DNA from: Imbricaverruca yamaguchii
Lineage: Eukaryota > Arthropoda > Thecostraca > Neoverrucidae
Length of the DNA stretch: 64,000 nucleotides
Assembly (NCBI GenBank): GCA_034440575.1
Contig: JAOTOL010001621.1
Span: 1,157,001-1,221,000 of the forward strand
Direction of reading: 5' to 3'
Numbering within the stretch: position 1 is the first letter of the stretch; each line of letters opens with the position of its first letter. The position numbers were made by a program, and so were the translations under genes. The notes below the pieces were generated by a model. It did no database searches, was not told where the DNA came from, and worked only from the letters and a program-made list of their open reading frames with translations. This document shows positions 35,176-45,240 of this stretch, in pieces.

Positions 35176-36223
35176 TGGCGAGATGAACGAGTGGGGTGCA
35201 TTGCCATAGTAAATTATATTTGTGTCAGTTTTTGATAGAAATGGTAGTGCTCTTGTGTGACCATTTGTGTGCATATATTTTGACGATGTTTCAATGCGAC
35301 GTATAATGCCACTTTTTATTGATGTGATCATGGGTTGTACCCGAAATATACAACCCGTGATCGAACTTCCGAAGCATTGTAAGGAAAATCATTTGAAAGG
35401 TCTATACTGTGAAGGAAGAAACTATCTCGATCAAACTTATAATTTTAGTGTTTTTTGTTGTTGTTGTTGCAGAAACTGACATTTTCTAAAAATGTCATTT
35501 CAACCTTTCATATATGCTTGGTATTTCCTAAAATGGGCTGCACACATTGTGGTGTGTCATCTGCAATGATGCAATAATATGATGCTGCCCATGCATAGGT
35601 GGCGCCATTGGTTGTGAAACATGGCTTCCCTTAAGCAAATCGTGCGATGGAGAAGATTATATGGAATGGGTAGCGTTTCGGAAAGTTAAACCCATTCGTT
35701 GCCAAAATCAATGAGAATTGCGAAATGAAGTGGCTGAAAAATGCGTTAGGATATATATGAGATAAACCATCTAGGCTATATAATTAATGTGGTGTGCGCT
35801 CTACATAAACAAGCCAAATTTAGGTTTGCCTTTTCCGGTTTGCTTTTTTGGCACCTTTCCCACAAAAGGTTATGAGATATACCGGTATCAATATCTTGTT
35901 TATAGAAAACTGTGAGGAAGCCAACCCATTCCCATCTCAGCCCTTCGGCTATGCAAATTTTCCCGAAAAGCACTCCATGTATTTCAAACCTCGGCCGAAT
36001 AAATCGAGAATAAACACCAAAACGATCAAATCAAACGAAACCAAAGACAGTCTTTGGGCAAAAGCTGATTGCTATTGTCCAGGCTTGATCCTGTGGAACT
36101 CCACCATGTCAACAGGGCGTGACGGGGTGTCATTCGGTATTTGGGGATGCTACGTGTTTTCGTGTTTGTCTGAAACGATTACAAAGAGGCCAGCAAAAGC
36201 CCTCAGAGACGGCGGGATTGCTC
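35176..36223. other. Noncoding, no feature identified
   Basis: A 176-codon frame at 35848-36378 has no recognised domain and runs into the hairpin cluster; I do not call it a gene. Confidence 0.4.
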
Positions 36224-36339
36224 AGTCAAGACCAAAAAGCTCCTATGGAGCTTTTTGGTCTTGGATTTTTGGTCTTGACTCATCGGTGAGCCAAGACCAA
36301 AAAGCTCCTATGGAGCTTTTTGGTCTTGGCTCACCGATG
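36224..36339. repeat. Two long perfect hairpins downstream of the astacin gene
   Basis: At 36281-36339 two perfect 28-bp arms (outer end CATCGGTGAGCC) surround a 3-base TAT loop. At about 36227-36264 a second hairpin has the same core AAGACCAAAAAGCTCC, and a third half-copy of TTTTTGGTCTTGA lies between them. They lie 90-200 bp beyond the astacin stop codon and could fold in its 3' untranslated RNA. No T-run follows that would suggest a bacterial-type terminator, which is not expected here anyway. Confidence 0.9.
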
Positions 36340-36430
36340 CCGACCAAAAAGCCGATGGGAGTAAGTCAGGCGCCCTGAACCTGGCTTCCGCCTCCAGTCG
36401 GCGGATATACTGATACCGGTGCCGACCGTC

Positions 36431-37963
36431 TCACACGAAGTCGATTCTTGCAATGAAGCCTGTCTGAAGCGTGGGGTAGCTGCCAGGGGAGTACGAGTGC
36501 ATCTCCACGGCTAGGCGTCGGCCGGACGAGATGGCGGTGCGTCCCTGCAGCTCGCTGCCGCACGCGTTGAGGTCGGGCAGACTGTCGTTGTTGATGTAGA
36601 GGTTGATCCAGTCCCAGTAGCACCTGTGTCTGTAGCGGTACAACACCCGTGCCGTGCCGAACCGGATGCGGACGCGTTTGCCGGCCGGCGCGTAAGCGAT
36701 CCAGAAGCAAGTTTTGCCTCGTGGGTAGATGTGCGGCCAGTTGAGCGAGGCGATGGTGGTCGGCCTGCGGATGTTCTGGTTACCGCACACCTGGCCGTAG
36801 TATGGGCCGGAATAGTTCTGGCAGAGCGTGCCGCTGGTGTTAGGTGGGCAGACGCACCGGCAGGATTTGCTGACGAAGCCGCCGTTGCGGCAGCGTGGGG
36901 GGCGCGAGCAGCGTGCCGAGCAGCGGTACATGGCGTTGGCCAGCCGCTTGTCGCGGTGGGAGAGGCCTCCACGCTGGCCCAGTAGGGCCGTGTATTCGAT
37001 CTGTTTGGCGGTGATGGTCGGTCGGCCGTTCGAGCTGAAGAAGGTGGCGCCGTAGTGCATGACGGACGTCAGATCGTACGGCACCGAGTAGTTGTTGATA
37101 CTAGAGTGGATGGAGAATTGACTCGCCCGACCAAACTGGATGTTGTTCGCATGGATGGTGATGTAGTTGTTGCGGTCTGGCCGAGACTGCTCGTGATAAA
37201 AGCCGATTGCGTGGCCGATCTCGTGTGCAATCGTGCCAAGGCCGGTGCAGCCGGTGCCGATGCTGATGGCCTGGCCTTGGCTCCTGTTGATGCGGCCCAC
37301 GTATGACCAGCAGCCCCTCTGCTTGGTGAAGCGTATGTGCGGCCCCCTGTAGCTGGCCCCCACGGCGATGAACTGGATGCACGAGTGTGCTCTCCAGTGA
37401 TTGATGGCGCTCAGGATGGCACTGCTGTCGGCCGACGATGACGAGGTGATGACGTATGGCACACGAGCCGTGGGCCACAGGTTCCTCGCCGCCTTTCGGT
37501 CGGCACTCCGGTCGGCTTTCTGTTCGTCGGTCAGCACCATGTCGGATTCGAACAGCTCGTCGCCGTCGTCAGTCGTGTTGGGGTTGTGGTTTTCGAACAT
37601 GTAGGGCATGTCGGGCGTCGCGTTGAGCTCTTCATCGAAAGTCGAACTCTCTTGGTCGGAATCCTTGTGCTGCGTTGCCTGACTATCCGGGCTGAGCTCT
37701 GCGTTCTGGAATGCCTGCCTGGAATGCATGCTCTCCTCGCCAAGCATGCCTTCCAGTGGTGTAGCGCCATCGTCGTCCAATGTCCCTTTCTGGGGTGTCA
37801 CGTTCTGTTTATCCAGTTCATCGCGCTGCCACCCATCGATGTCTTTTTCGAACTCCAGGTATTGTGGTGTTGCGTTCTCATCGGCTGGGAGGGTAGCCTG
37901 TGTGGTCGCTCCTTGAAGCGTACACACCCACTGCACCAGAAGACCAACTAACAGGAGACGCAT
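36431..37963 (-). CDS. Secreted astacin-family metalloprotease
   Basis: A single-exon gene of 510 residues. The start at 37963 is preferred: it opens a clear signal peptide (MRLLLVGLLVQWVCTLQG), whereas the upstream in-frame ATG (37999) overlaps the TATA box. An acidic, Thr/Pro-containing pro-region follows, with FESD near residue 140, possibly the aspartate switch that keeps astacins latent (usual form FxGD). The catalytic domain begins near NLWPTARVPY. Its zinc site is HEIGHAIGFYHEQSRPDR at about residue 247, and the Met-turn SVMHYG is near 302. A Cys-rich EGF-like module (CRNGGFVSKSCRCVCPP) and a CUB domain complete the protein. All zinc ligands are present, so an active extracellular endopeptidase is expected. 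It lies antisense within the receptor gene. Confidence 0.93.
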   Translation of the reverse strand: MRLLLVGLLVQWVCTLQGATTQATLPADENATPQYLEFEKDIDGWQRDELDKQNVTPQKGTLDDDGATPLEGMLGEESMHSRQAFQNAELSPDSQATQHKDSDQESSTFDEELNATPDMPYMFENHNPNTTDDGDELFESDMVLTDEQKADRSADRKAARNLWPTARVPYVITSSSSADSSAILSAINHWRAHSCIQFIAVGASYRGPHIRFTKQRGCWSYVGRINRSQGQAISIGTGCTGLGTIAHEIGHAIGFYHEQSRPDRNNYITIHANNIQFGRASQFSIHSSINNYSVPYDLTSVMHYGATFFSSNGRPTITAKQIEYTALLGQRGGLSHRDKRLANAMYRCSARCSRPPRCRNGGFVSKSCRCVCPPNTSGTLCQNYSGPYYGQVCGNQNIRRPTTIASLNWPHIYPRGKTCFWIAYAPAGKRVRIRFGTARVLYRYRHRCYWDWINLYINNDSLPDLNACGSELQGRTAISSGRRLAVEMHSYSPGSYPTLQTGFIARIDFV

Positions 37964-37998
37964 TGTCAGGTAGGTGTCGACTGCGCGACCAAAGTGCA

Positions 37999-38006
37999 TT
38001 TATATA
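37999..38006 (-). promoter_or_regulatory. TATA box of the astacin gene
   Basis: On the minus strand the sequence reads TATATAAA, about 36-43 bp before the preferred start codon. A TATA box normally sets transcription start about 30 bp downstream, near 37975, which supports a short leader and the start at 37963. Confidence 0.65.
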
Positions 38007-38789
38007 CGGAATAGTGAGTCATCAGCTTCAATAGGACGAATCAGCACCCTACTTTGCTGACACTCCAAATGATTTAATGCATGCATGCTGCCAATGATGT
38101 GTGAACTGCATCGCAACAAATCATTGCTGTTGGCACCAGCCGCACGTGTGTATGGGTGGCCAATCGTGAGTCTTGCTATTGCCGCAGCCCACAGCTGTTG
38201 CACGGTGGGGGATGACTAGCGGCTATGACCGGAGACTTCTGACGAACAGCGGGTCGCCTCAACACAGGTGTGCGTGCCAGAAGAATGAGCATTTTCGGAA
38301 ATGACGCGCTCCAATAGAGGCCGAAAATGTCTCGCTCATGTGTCTCTGTCCTGCTTTGTCGGCTGAAGGCACTAAAGCACTTGGCCACCTGTCGCGGCAT
38401 ACACTGACAGGTTGAAGACTAATGACGCTGGTGGCTGTCCTTTTGTGTGCGGCTCTGCAGCCAGGTCTCAAGAACATCTCATCTCAAACATCTCAATCAT
38501 CTCAAGAAAATTCATCTGGATGAATTTAAAGCCTGTTGCGAAACGTGCGCACATGTGCTTTATGGTGAAATATCCCCTCGATTACGAGACTACCAAATAT
38601 GCTTCAGGACATTTTTATTTCAATCAAACTATTTCGTTCTAATAAAACTGCCGAGACATGTGCCGTGCCTGTTACGTGTCTAACCTCGACATCGCCATAC
38701 GTGCCGTGTGTGTCACGTGCTTGGCCTCAACATCGATGTGTATCCAGTGTCAGTTACGTGTTTGATACGGACACTTGTCTCGACTACAG
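38007..38789. other. Upstream region of the astacin gene / receptor intron
   Basis: No coding sequence is recognised. Short repeats of a GTGCCGTGTGTCACGTG type occur near 38655-38760. Confidence 0.45.
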
Positions 38790-38896
38790 TCAGCACGAAG
38801 CGGCCGTTCACCTGTCCGTCGGGCTTCTTCCGCTGCGACGACCGCACCTGTCTGCCCTACTACAAGTATTGCGACGGACACCGTGACTGCACCTCC
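38790..38896 (+). CDS. LDL-receptor class A exon, 3' end uncertain
   Basis: After a CGACTACAG acceptor the frame reads FTCPSGFFRCDDRTCLPYYK then YCDGHRDC. This contains five of the six LDLa cysteines in correct spacing. The calcium-binding DxSDE segment and the sixth cysteine are missing, so they must be on another exon or lost. If spliced at 38789/38790 the exon begins with two bases that complete the codon left by exon G. The donor is unclear; 38896 gives a phase fitting the next FN3 exon but has a weak GTTCAC. Confidence 0.65.
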
Positions 38897-39366
38897 GTTC
38901 ACCTCCGGTTCACCTTAAACCGTTATTCCTTATGCTGCCGCCGCTGACTACCGGTGCCACTTCCCCGCTGCCGCTGCTGGTTTCCCGTGCCACCCCCACC
39001 CACTGCCGCCGCCGGCGTCCCGTGCCACTCCCCCACACTGCCGCCACTGACCATGCCAGTCACTGTAAATTCTGCCGCTTTCGGGTGTCCGTTGACCGTC
39101 ACTCTCCTGTCATCGCGCTTTTCACCGCATTTTCAGTGTCATGTCGTGCAGGGGTCGTCTATTCTGAGCCGGCTGACAGTGCTGCTGGTGGCAGGTGTGT
39201 GTCGTGTCGGTTTGGGGCCGTACAGGAGCGGCGGCAGAATGCCGTGACTGGTACGTTGTGACTATTCACTGCTCACTGACGAGCCCGCAGGACACGTGGT
39301 GCCCTGGCCCACCAGACGCCCGTCGGCTGGGCGGACCCCTGACCACCCGACCGTCCTGCCCACCAG
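38897..39366. other. Intronic stretch, no recognised feature
   Basis: CCG/CCA-rich sequence near 38930-39050 without a recognised exon. The rest of the LDLa module was sought here and not found. Confidence 0.45.
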
Positions 39367-39467
39367 GTGGTCAGCTACATGGTGGACACCAAGAAGTTGA
39401 CGTCACACTCGCTGACTGTCCGCTGGCAGACGAATGCGCGTGGTCCCAGCGCGCTGACCAAGCTGCA
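39367..39467 (+). CDS. Fibronectin III exon 1 (5' half of a domain)
   Basis: The acceptor is GCCCACCAG and the donor GTGAGT. It starts in phase 0 and ends with two bases of a split codon. It encodes VVSYMVDTKKLTSHSLTVRW then QTNARGPSALTKL. SLTVRW is the typical FN3 B/C-strand sequence with the core Trp. The open frame ends in TGA immediately inside the donor, which supports the exon end. Confidence 0.75.
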
Positions 39468-41184
39468 GTGAGTAGCTCGGTGAAATATGTTCTTATTTTA
39501 TGTCCGGGATAATACGTGATGTCGGATGGCACCCAACATACATCGAGCATCATATCCGATGCGCCAATAAACTCAAATTACCAACCAACCAACCAACCAA
39601 CCAACGAGAGATTCTTCATAGAAAATCCATTGCGGTTAATCGTCTACTCCCTGTGGATGATTTCCACGGTGTATAATTATGAAGGAAGGAAGCGCAATTG
39701 TTCAGCCAGAATTGAATAACCCTTGTATGGGAAATATAAACACCATATGACACGATAAATATATTGCATGCGAAAAATATAGTAGCTTTACTACAAAAAC
39801 AGTTCACTATACATTGAACGAATCCCAATAGCACATGGGAGACACTAAGCGAACTTTCAACTTCCACTTGACATATACGTAAGTACCTTCATCGGACACA
39901 ATCGCAACACAAGTAATGTGTACATCAAGAAGTTCTTTATCGAAATTAAGCTTTTCTCAAAGTACTGCTCGTCTTTTTCTGCACGGATGTTTCCCACAAC
40001 TCAATATTCAATATTCAAACCACTCAATATTCTCAATTATTGAAGAAAAAATAATTCTGAAGTTTCTGGAGCTTCATCCGAGTATACATCAGTTAGGCTA
40101 TCTATCGTTTTGTTTAGAAGTTGTAAAATATAGCCTAGACATGAATAAATTAAATCACTTATGTACACGTAAGAATAACCTAGAAAGTGTAGTTTGGCTT
40201 CGCCCAACTTCGCCCCCCAAAAAAAAAAAAAATATATTAGACATGCATGCCCATCCTCATGGAATGCGTCGTAACTATAGGATGTGAGGAAAAGGAACAT
40301 GCTCCTGTGTAAATATATTTTGGGGAAAAATGTAGATATCTCTGGGCATATTTGTGTTCCAGAAATGTAAAATGTACAGTACACTGGAAAGGAATGAAAT
40401 GTCATAAAATAAAGCATCATAATTTGCCTCTGAGCAGCTTTAGCATGGATGTTTCGCCGATGGGCGCTAAATGACCGAGTAGTCGGCGCGCCCTTAAACC
40501 CAAATAATCAATCAATCAATCGATATTTCGCCGCGGATGTAATGCATGTATATGTAGAATCTTGCTTGGAGCATTGCCTTTATATCAACGATGGGTTGAC
40601 ATAGATAACATAATGACATAATCTGAAGCGTTTCTTACTTGGGCTATGCATGTCGACTTTCTTTGAACGCCATAATGTCTTACAGATAAGTCCTTTGGAG
40701 CTGCACAGGATTGTCAGTTGCAATCAAATCATTTGTTGCAGAGAAAATATAAAGATACAGTAAGCGACAAAATAACCCGGATCATCTGGACTTTTGACTT
40801 CCCACCATAAAATCGTATGTGATACGGACGCAATAAAGTGGGAATATAGCCGGTTTTACGAATCGCAACATGTACCTCATCATGTCACACTAGGTCACTA
40901 CCGTTACAAAACAGGTGCCGATGACCAATTGGAAATGTGTAGTCGGTGCATAGAGTCTCAAGTTAGTGAAAATGACGGCGTTGCACCGCCTCCAAACGTT
41001 TTCCATCACCAAACGCAATCGCGAAAAGCGATTAAAATCCCGTTTTTTAAATACAATTTTCACGTACCACGTGCAACAAATTTGTTTGTACTATTGAACC
41101 TTGGCATAGTATTGGCTGCATGGGGGTGTTTGTTTCCTGTCGATCTGCCCAGTGGACGGAGCCGTGACGCGTCGCTCGCCGCAG
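39468..41184. other. Intron with two SINE 3' domains (39521-39604, 40458-40525)
   Basis: At 39521-39604 a GGATGGCACCC ... GATGCGCC segment is followed by an (ACCA)n tail. At 40458-40525 GGGCGCTAAATGACC ... GCGCGCCC is followed by AAATAATCAATCAATC. Both are copies of the shared 3' domain without clear heads. The remainder is AT-rich with no recognised gene. Confidence 0.6.
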
Positions 41185-41384
41185 GTACCTGCCGTCGCTG
41201 TGCGCCGTGTACCAGCCCGGCTCCTGCCACTGGATCAACACCACCTGGGTGTCGGACGCCGGTTACACGTTCAGGCAGCTCGAGCCGTACACGTGGTACA
41301 ACATCACCGTGTTTGTGCGGATCGATGGTCGCCAGGATGTGTACCCGGCCAGCCAGTACTTCACCCAGCGCACCCTCGGCGCAC
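41185..41384 (+). CDS. Fibronectin III exon 2 (3' half of a domain)
   Basis: The acceptor is TCGCCGCAG and the donor GTGCGT. One base completes the split codon (Gln) from the previous exon and one base is left for the next. It encodes SLCAVYQPGSCHWINTTWV then FRQLEPYTWYNITVFVRIDG and YPASQYFTQRTLGA. LEPYTWYNITVFVR is a classic FN3 F-strand pattern, and NTT and NIT are possible N-glycosylation sites. The phase agreement with both neighbours is exact. Confidence 0.85.
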
Positions 41385-42094
41385 GTGCGTACCGGACTGT
41401 GTGGACGGGTGGACACGTGACCGGAGTCACCTCAGCCGCGCCTAGAGTGGCCTGGTGACAACTGATACAGACCGTGGTCTCGAGGGTCGTCAGCGGCGCA
41501 CCCTCGTCATCACATTTCAGCAGAACTGAGTGTGGTCAGGCAGAGTTGAATGTCCGCATCGACTCGAGAAGAATGGGGGACGGGGTACCGGCAATTCTCA
41601 CACTGTCCGAGCTCGCTGATCTCACGGGATGGGTGGATCCGCAGCTCGCTTTCTTTCGGTCTGCTATGGGTAGGCATGTGCCTTCCAAGTTGGCTGAACA
41701 TCACACACCGAAAGTACCGGCGTGCTGACCCCCACGGCTCCCGTTGACTCGCCCTCATGACCACCGCCCCATCGACTCGGTTATGACGTCCAGGGTCTTC
41801 AGCCCCACCACTGACTTGGACTTTGCAATGACGCACGCCGGCCCTGCTTGCGTTCGCTATCTGTTGCTCCACATTATGTCGCCACTACCATTTTCCTAAC
41901 TCCACATGATCTCAACCGCCACACTGGCCCCATACTTACCTCACCATGACCGTATAGCCCAATCGCACTCGACTATGCTGTCCTCTCCGCCAGCCTATTG
42001 CGTCTGTTGACGGGGCGTGTGACCTGACCTGCTATGCCACCGTGTCGACTGCTGCCGTCCCGGCTGACCTGCAGCCGCCCGTGTCCGCTCGCAG
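41385..42094. other. Intron between FN3 exons
   Basis: No recognised feature. Confidence 0.5.
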
Positions 42095-42303
42095 AGCCGA
42101 CACCGCCGTGGCAGGTGAACGCCACCCAGCTGAACCACAACTCGGTGTACGTGTCGTGGCGGCCGCCGAAGCACATGAACGGCCGCCTGCTCAACTACCG
42201 ACTGTCCATGTTGCCGCCGGAGCGGCCGCAGCTGTTCCTCACACGCCACACTAACTTCACCGTGGTCGAGGACTTCAGACCGGGCGTCGTCTACAAGTTC
42301 CAG
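42095..42303 (+). CDS. Fibronectin III exon 3 (second FN3 domain)
   Basis: The acceptor is CCGCTCGCAG and the donor GTGGGC. Two bases complete the split codon (Gln), and the exon ends in phase 0. It encodes PTPPWQVNATQLNHNSVYVS then WRPPKHMNGRLLNYRLSMLP and VVEDFRPGVVYKFQ. PPxxVxxxxxxxxSVxVSWxPP opens a typical FN3 domain directly after the QRTLGA linker. This is the last receptor exon recognised in the window. Confidence 0.85.
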
Positions 42304-42400
42304 GTGGGCAGTTACTGGCGTTTTTTAATTATGTTAGACACGAGATGTACTAAGGAGATTGCAGGATGTGAAAAATAAGGTGGAGAGTTTCGGATTATCG

Positions 42401-42432
42401 TGTGCATTTTATCGTACGCTTACTACACGTAA

Positions 42433-42511
<79 letters not shown>

Positions 42512-42540
42512 CGTGTAGTAAGCATACGATAAAATGCACA
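42401..42540. repeat. AT-core palindrome
   Basis: The left arm begins TGTGCATTTTATCG and continues through TACTACACGTAAATA. The right arm is its reverse complement with one mismatch, and about 70 bp of alternating AT lie between them. The whole could extrude as a long hairpin. It lies 98 bp after the last FN3 exon. Confidence 0.9.
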
Positions 42541-43067
42541 CAAATGCACACAAATAAAATGCAAATGCACATGTATATATATATTCACAATGTAGTATAT
42601 TTCGGTGTGTCGTGTGAACAAATTGTTTTATATGTAGGAGGTTAGCATCGCAGACTTCTTAATACCATGTCTTCGTAGACATCATCCGGCCAATGTTTAT
42701 TCAAAGTTAAGCTGATCAGTTTGGTTCGTTATACGTTTCCTATTAGTCCGTTATACGTCTTACATCGGCGTTAAGTATGAACAGTTGTACAAAGGATATA
42801 ATTTATCTTGTATTAATATCACAAGGATACTCCCACGTAACGTCTCAAATTATGCAATCTATGTGGAAACTACCACCGACTTTGTTATTCTTCTCACTTC
42901 CATATTATCCCATGTCTTTGTTGGTTAGCGATTTCAGTGGGTGTCGTGGCAGGTTTCGTCTTGTTCGCCAGATGCCCTGCACTCAGCGCGAAGTGATTTT
43001 CATATCACTACACTGGCGATGTGAACACTGGCAGTGTGCAAAGCTGATCTGCAGCTCTGACATGTGC

Positions 43068-43378
43068 AACAGGACACGTGACCCAACCAGGACCTGTTGC
43101 GACAGAACTCCGACACGTAATGTACTCTGGACCTGCTGCGACGGGACTCTTGATATAGCCTGGATCTGCTGCGACAGGACACGTGATGTTACCTCGCCAT
43201 GTTGCGACGGGATTCATGATATAGCCTGGATCTGCTGCGACAGGACACGTGATGTTACCTCGCCATGTTGCGACGGGACTCATGATATAGCCTGGATCTG
43301 CTGCGACAGGACACGTGATGTTACCCCGCCATGTTGCGACGGGACTCATGATATAGCCTGGATCTGCTGCGACCTGGA
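43068..43378 (+). repeat. 66-bp minisatellite, about 4-5 units
   Basis: Same unit as 3675-4282, with fewer copies. It is followed by the same CCTGGATACC-type exit sequence. Confidence 0.9.
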
Positions 43379-43532
43379 TACCGTGTGACCTGGAGCGGCC
43401 CCGGCACAACACTGTTCAATTGCTCAGAACACCTGCCACCATAAGCTTTGCAATGGGAACCGGCGAGCTGAATGAGCTGTTCAATACATTACATGCTTAG
43501 CTTCAATGTCTGCTGAGACGTTACTAGACTGG

Positions 43533-44640
43533 GCATGTCAGACTTGCCCAGTTACTGACTGCTGTATCAGACCTGTCCGGTTACTGAGAGGACGTCCGCT
43601 GTACCGCGTCAGACCTGTCCGGTTACTGAGAGGACGTGCGCTGTCCCACGTCGGACCTGTCCGGTTACTGAGAGGACGTGCGCTGTACCGCGTCAGACCT
43701 GTCCGGTTACTGACTAGACGTCCGCTGTACCGCGTCAGACCTGTCCGGTTACTGAGAGGACGTGCGCTGTACCGCGTCAGACCTGTCCGGTTACTGACTG
43801 GACGTCCGCTGTACCGCGTCAGACCTGTCCGGTTACTGAGAGGACGTGCGCTGTACCGCGTCAGACCTGTCCGGTTACTGACTGGACGTCCGCTGTACCG
43901 CGTCAGACCTGTCCGGTTACTGACTGGACGTCCGCTGTACCGCGTCAGACCTGTCCGGTTACTGACTGGACGTCCGCTGTACCGCGTCAGACCTGTCCGG
44001 TTACTGAGAGGGCGTGCGCTGTACCGCGTCAGACCTGTCCGGTTACTGACTGGATGCCCGCTGCACCGCGTCAGACCTGTCCGGTTACTGAGAGGACGTG
44101 CGCTGTACCGCGTCAGACCTGTCCGGTTACTGACTGGACGTCCGCTGTACCGCGTCAGACCTGTCCGGTTACTGAGAGGACGTGCGCTGTACCGCGTCAG
44201 ACCTGTCCGGTTACTGACTGGATGCCCGCTGCACCGCGTCAGACCTGTCCGGTTACTGAGAGGACGTGCGCTGTACCGCGTCAGACCTGTCCGGTTACTG
44301 ACTGGATGCCCGCTGCACCGCGTCAGACCTGTCCGGTTACTGACTGGACGTCCGCTGTACAGCGGCAGACCTGTCCGGTTACTGAGAGGACGTGCGCTGT
44401 ACCGCGTCAGACCTGTCCGGTTACTGACTGGACGTCCGCTGTACCGCGTCAGACCTGTCCGGTTACTGAGAGGACGTCCGCTGTACCGCGTCAGACCTGT
44501 CCGGTTACTGACTGGACGTCCGCTGTACAGCGGCAGACCTGTCCGGTTACTGACTGGACGTCCGTTGTACCGCGGCAGACCTGTCCGGTTACTGACTGGA
44601 CGTCCGCTGTACAGCGTCTCCGTACGTCCGCTGTAAGGAC
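43533..44640 (+). repeat. 42-bp minisatellite, about 26 units
   Basis: Same unit as 4442-5010, about twice the copy number. It ends with a shortened unit (GTCCGCTGTAAGGAC) and then AAGCTGTCTCCC. The long ORFs on both strands (376 and 404 codons) are products of the repeat and not genes. Confidence 0.92.
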
Positions 44641-45240
44641 GTCCGCTGTAAGCTGTCTCCCATTGGAAAACTGCGGGTGACCGGGCAATGCGATAGAGTA
44701 AGGTGATGTAAAAACGTCTAGTAAAAGGAACATCTGGTCGTGCTGGCCCCACAGCAAGAAATACAATTATGCCTTCATTTTACCTGTGGGCATCATTTGC
44801 ATGGACGGACAGTAGGATCCCTATCGTAATGCTAACACGCGTCTTTGTCACGGTACACATAGCGTGTCCCGGAAAACATGAACATTTTCGCATGCTTCAT
44901 GTGGTTTCATTGTTCACGTTTTGGGCACTCCCTGCATAGTGCGCATTAGCCTGTGTCGATAATTATCAGTGGTGCTATCAAAAACAGCTACTGTTTTTGT
45001 TTCGCCTTGATATGTACCTTACAATTTGGCATACAAATTATATCGCTGGCCAACCGGTATTTTTTCTCAACATGCGTCTGAAAAAGACTTTGGCGTTCGG
45101 CGCCCTATACGCTGTGAAAACTAATCCAGATAAGTGGGTCAAATCGTATCCCTTTTTGGTCGTCTCGACGAGCTGAGTCGATTAAAATATCGCAGTATTG
45201 TCGAAAAATGGGTAGTTAGGAGGATATCGGCTATCTTATG

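Larger units (their letters stand above)
18752..42303 (+). other. SorLA/sortilin-related receptor-like gene, partial locus
   Basis: Seven exons give a near-continuous VPS10 propeller, followed by an LDLa exon and three fibronectin III exons. In family members the VPS10 domain binds ligands in the endosome and Golgi lumen, and LDLa and FN3 modules lie nearer the membrane. Splice phases agree at every join from exon A to exon G and across the three FN3 exons. The 10CC module, YWTD propeller, other LDLa repeats, transmembrane segment and cytoplasmic tail were not seen, and neither were the first exons. FN3 membership is inferred from order and strand; a separate gene cannot be excluded. Exon D has a frameshift, so the locus may be damaged or misassembled. 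Confidence 0.7.

Noticed and set aside
37964..37999. Upstream ATG of the astacin ORF at 37999 as the start
   Set aside because: It overlaps the TATA box, and the second Met at 37963 begins a proper signal peptide.
43506..44752. Long ORFs of 376 and 404 codons on opposite strands
   Set aside because: They lie wholly in the 42-bp minisatellite, whose length is a multiple of three. The translations are simple repeats without initiation context or domain.
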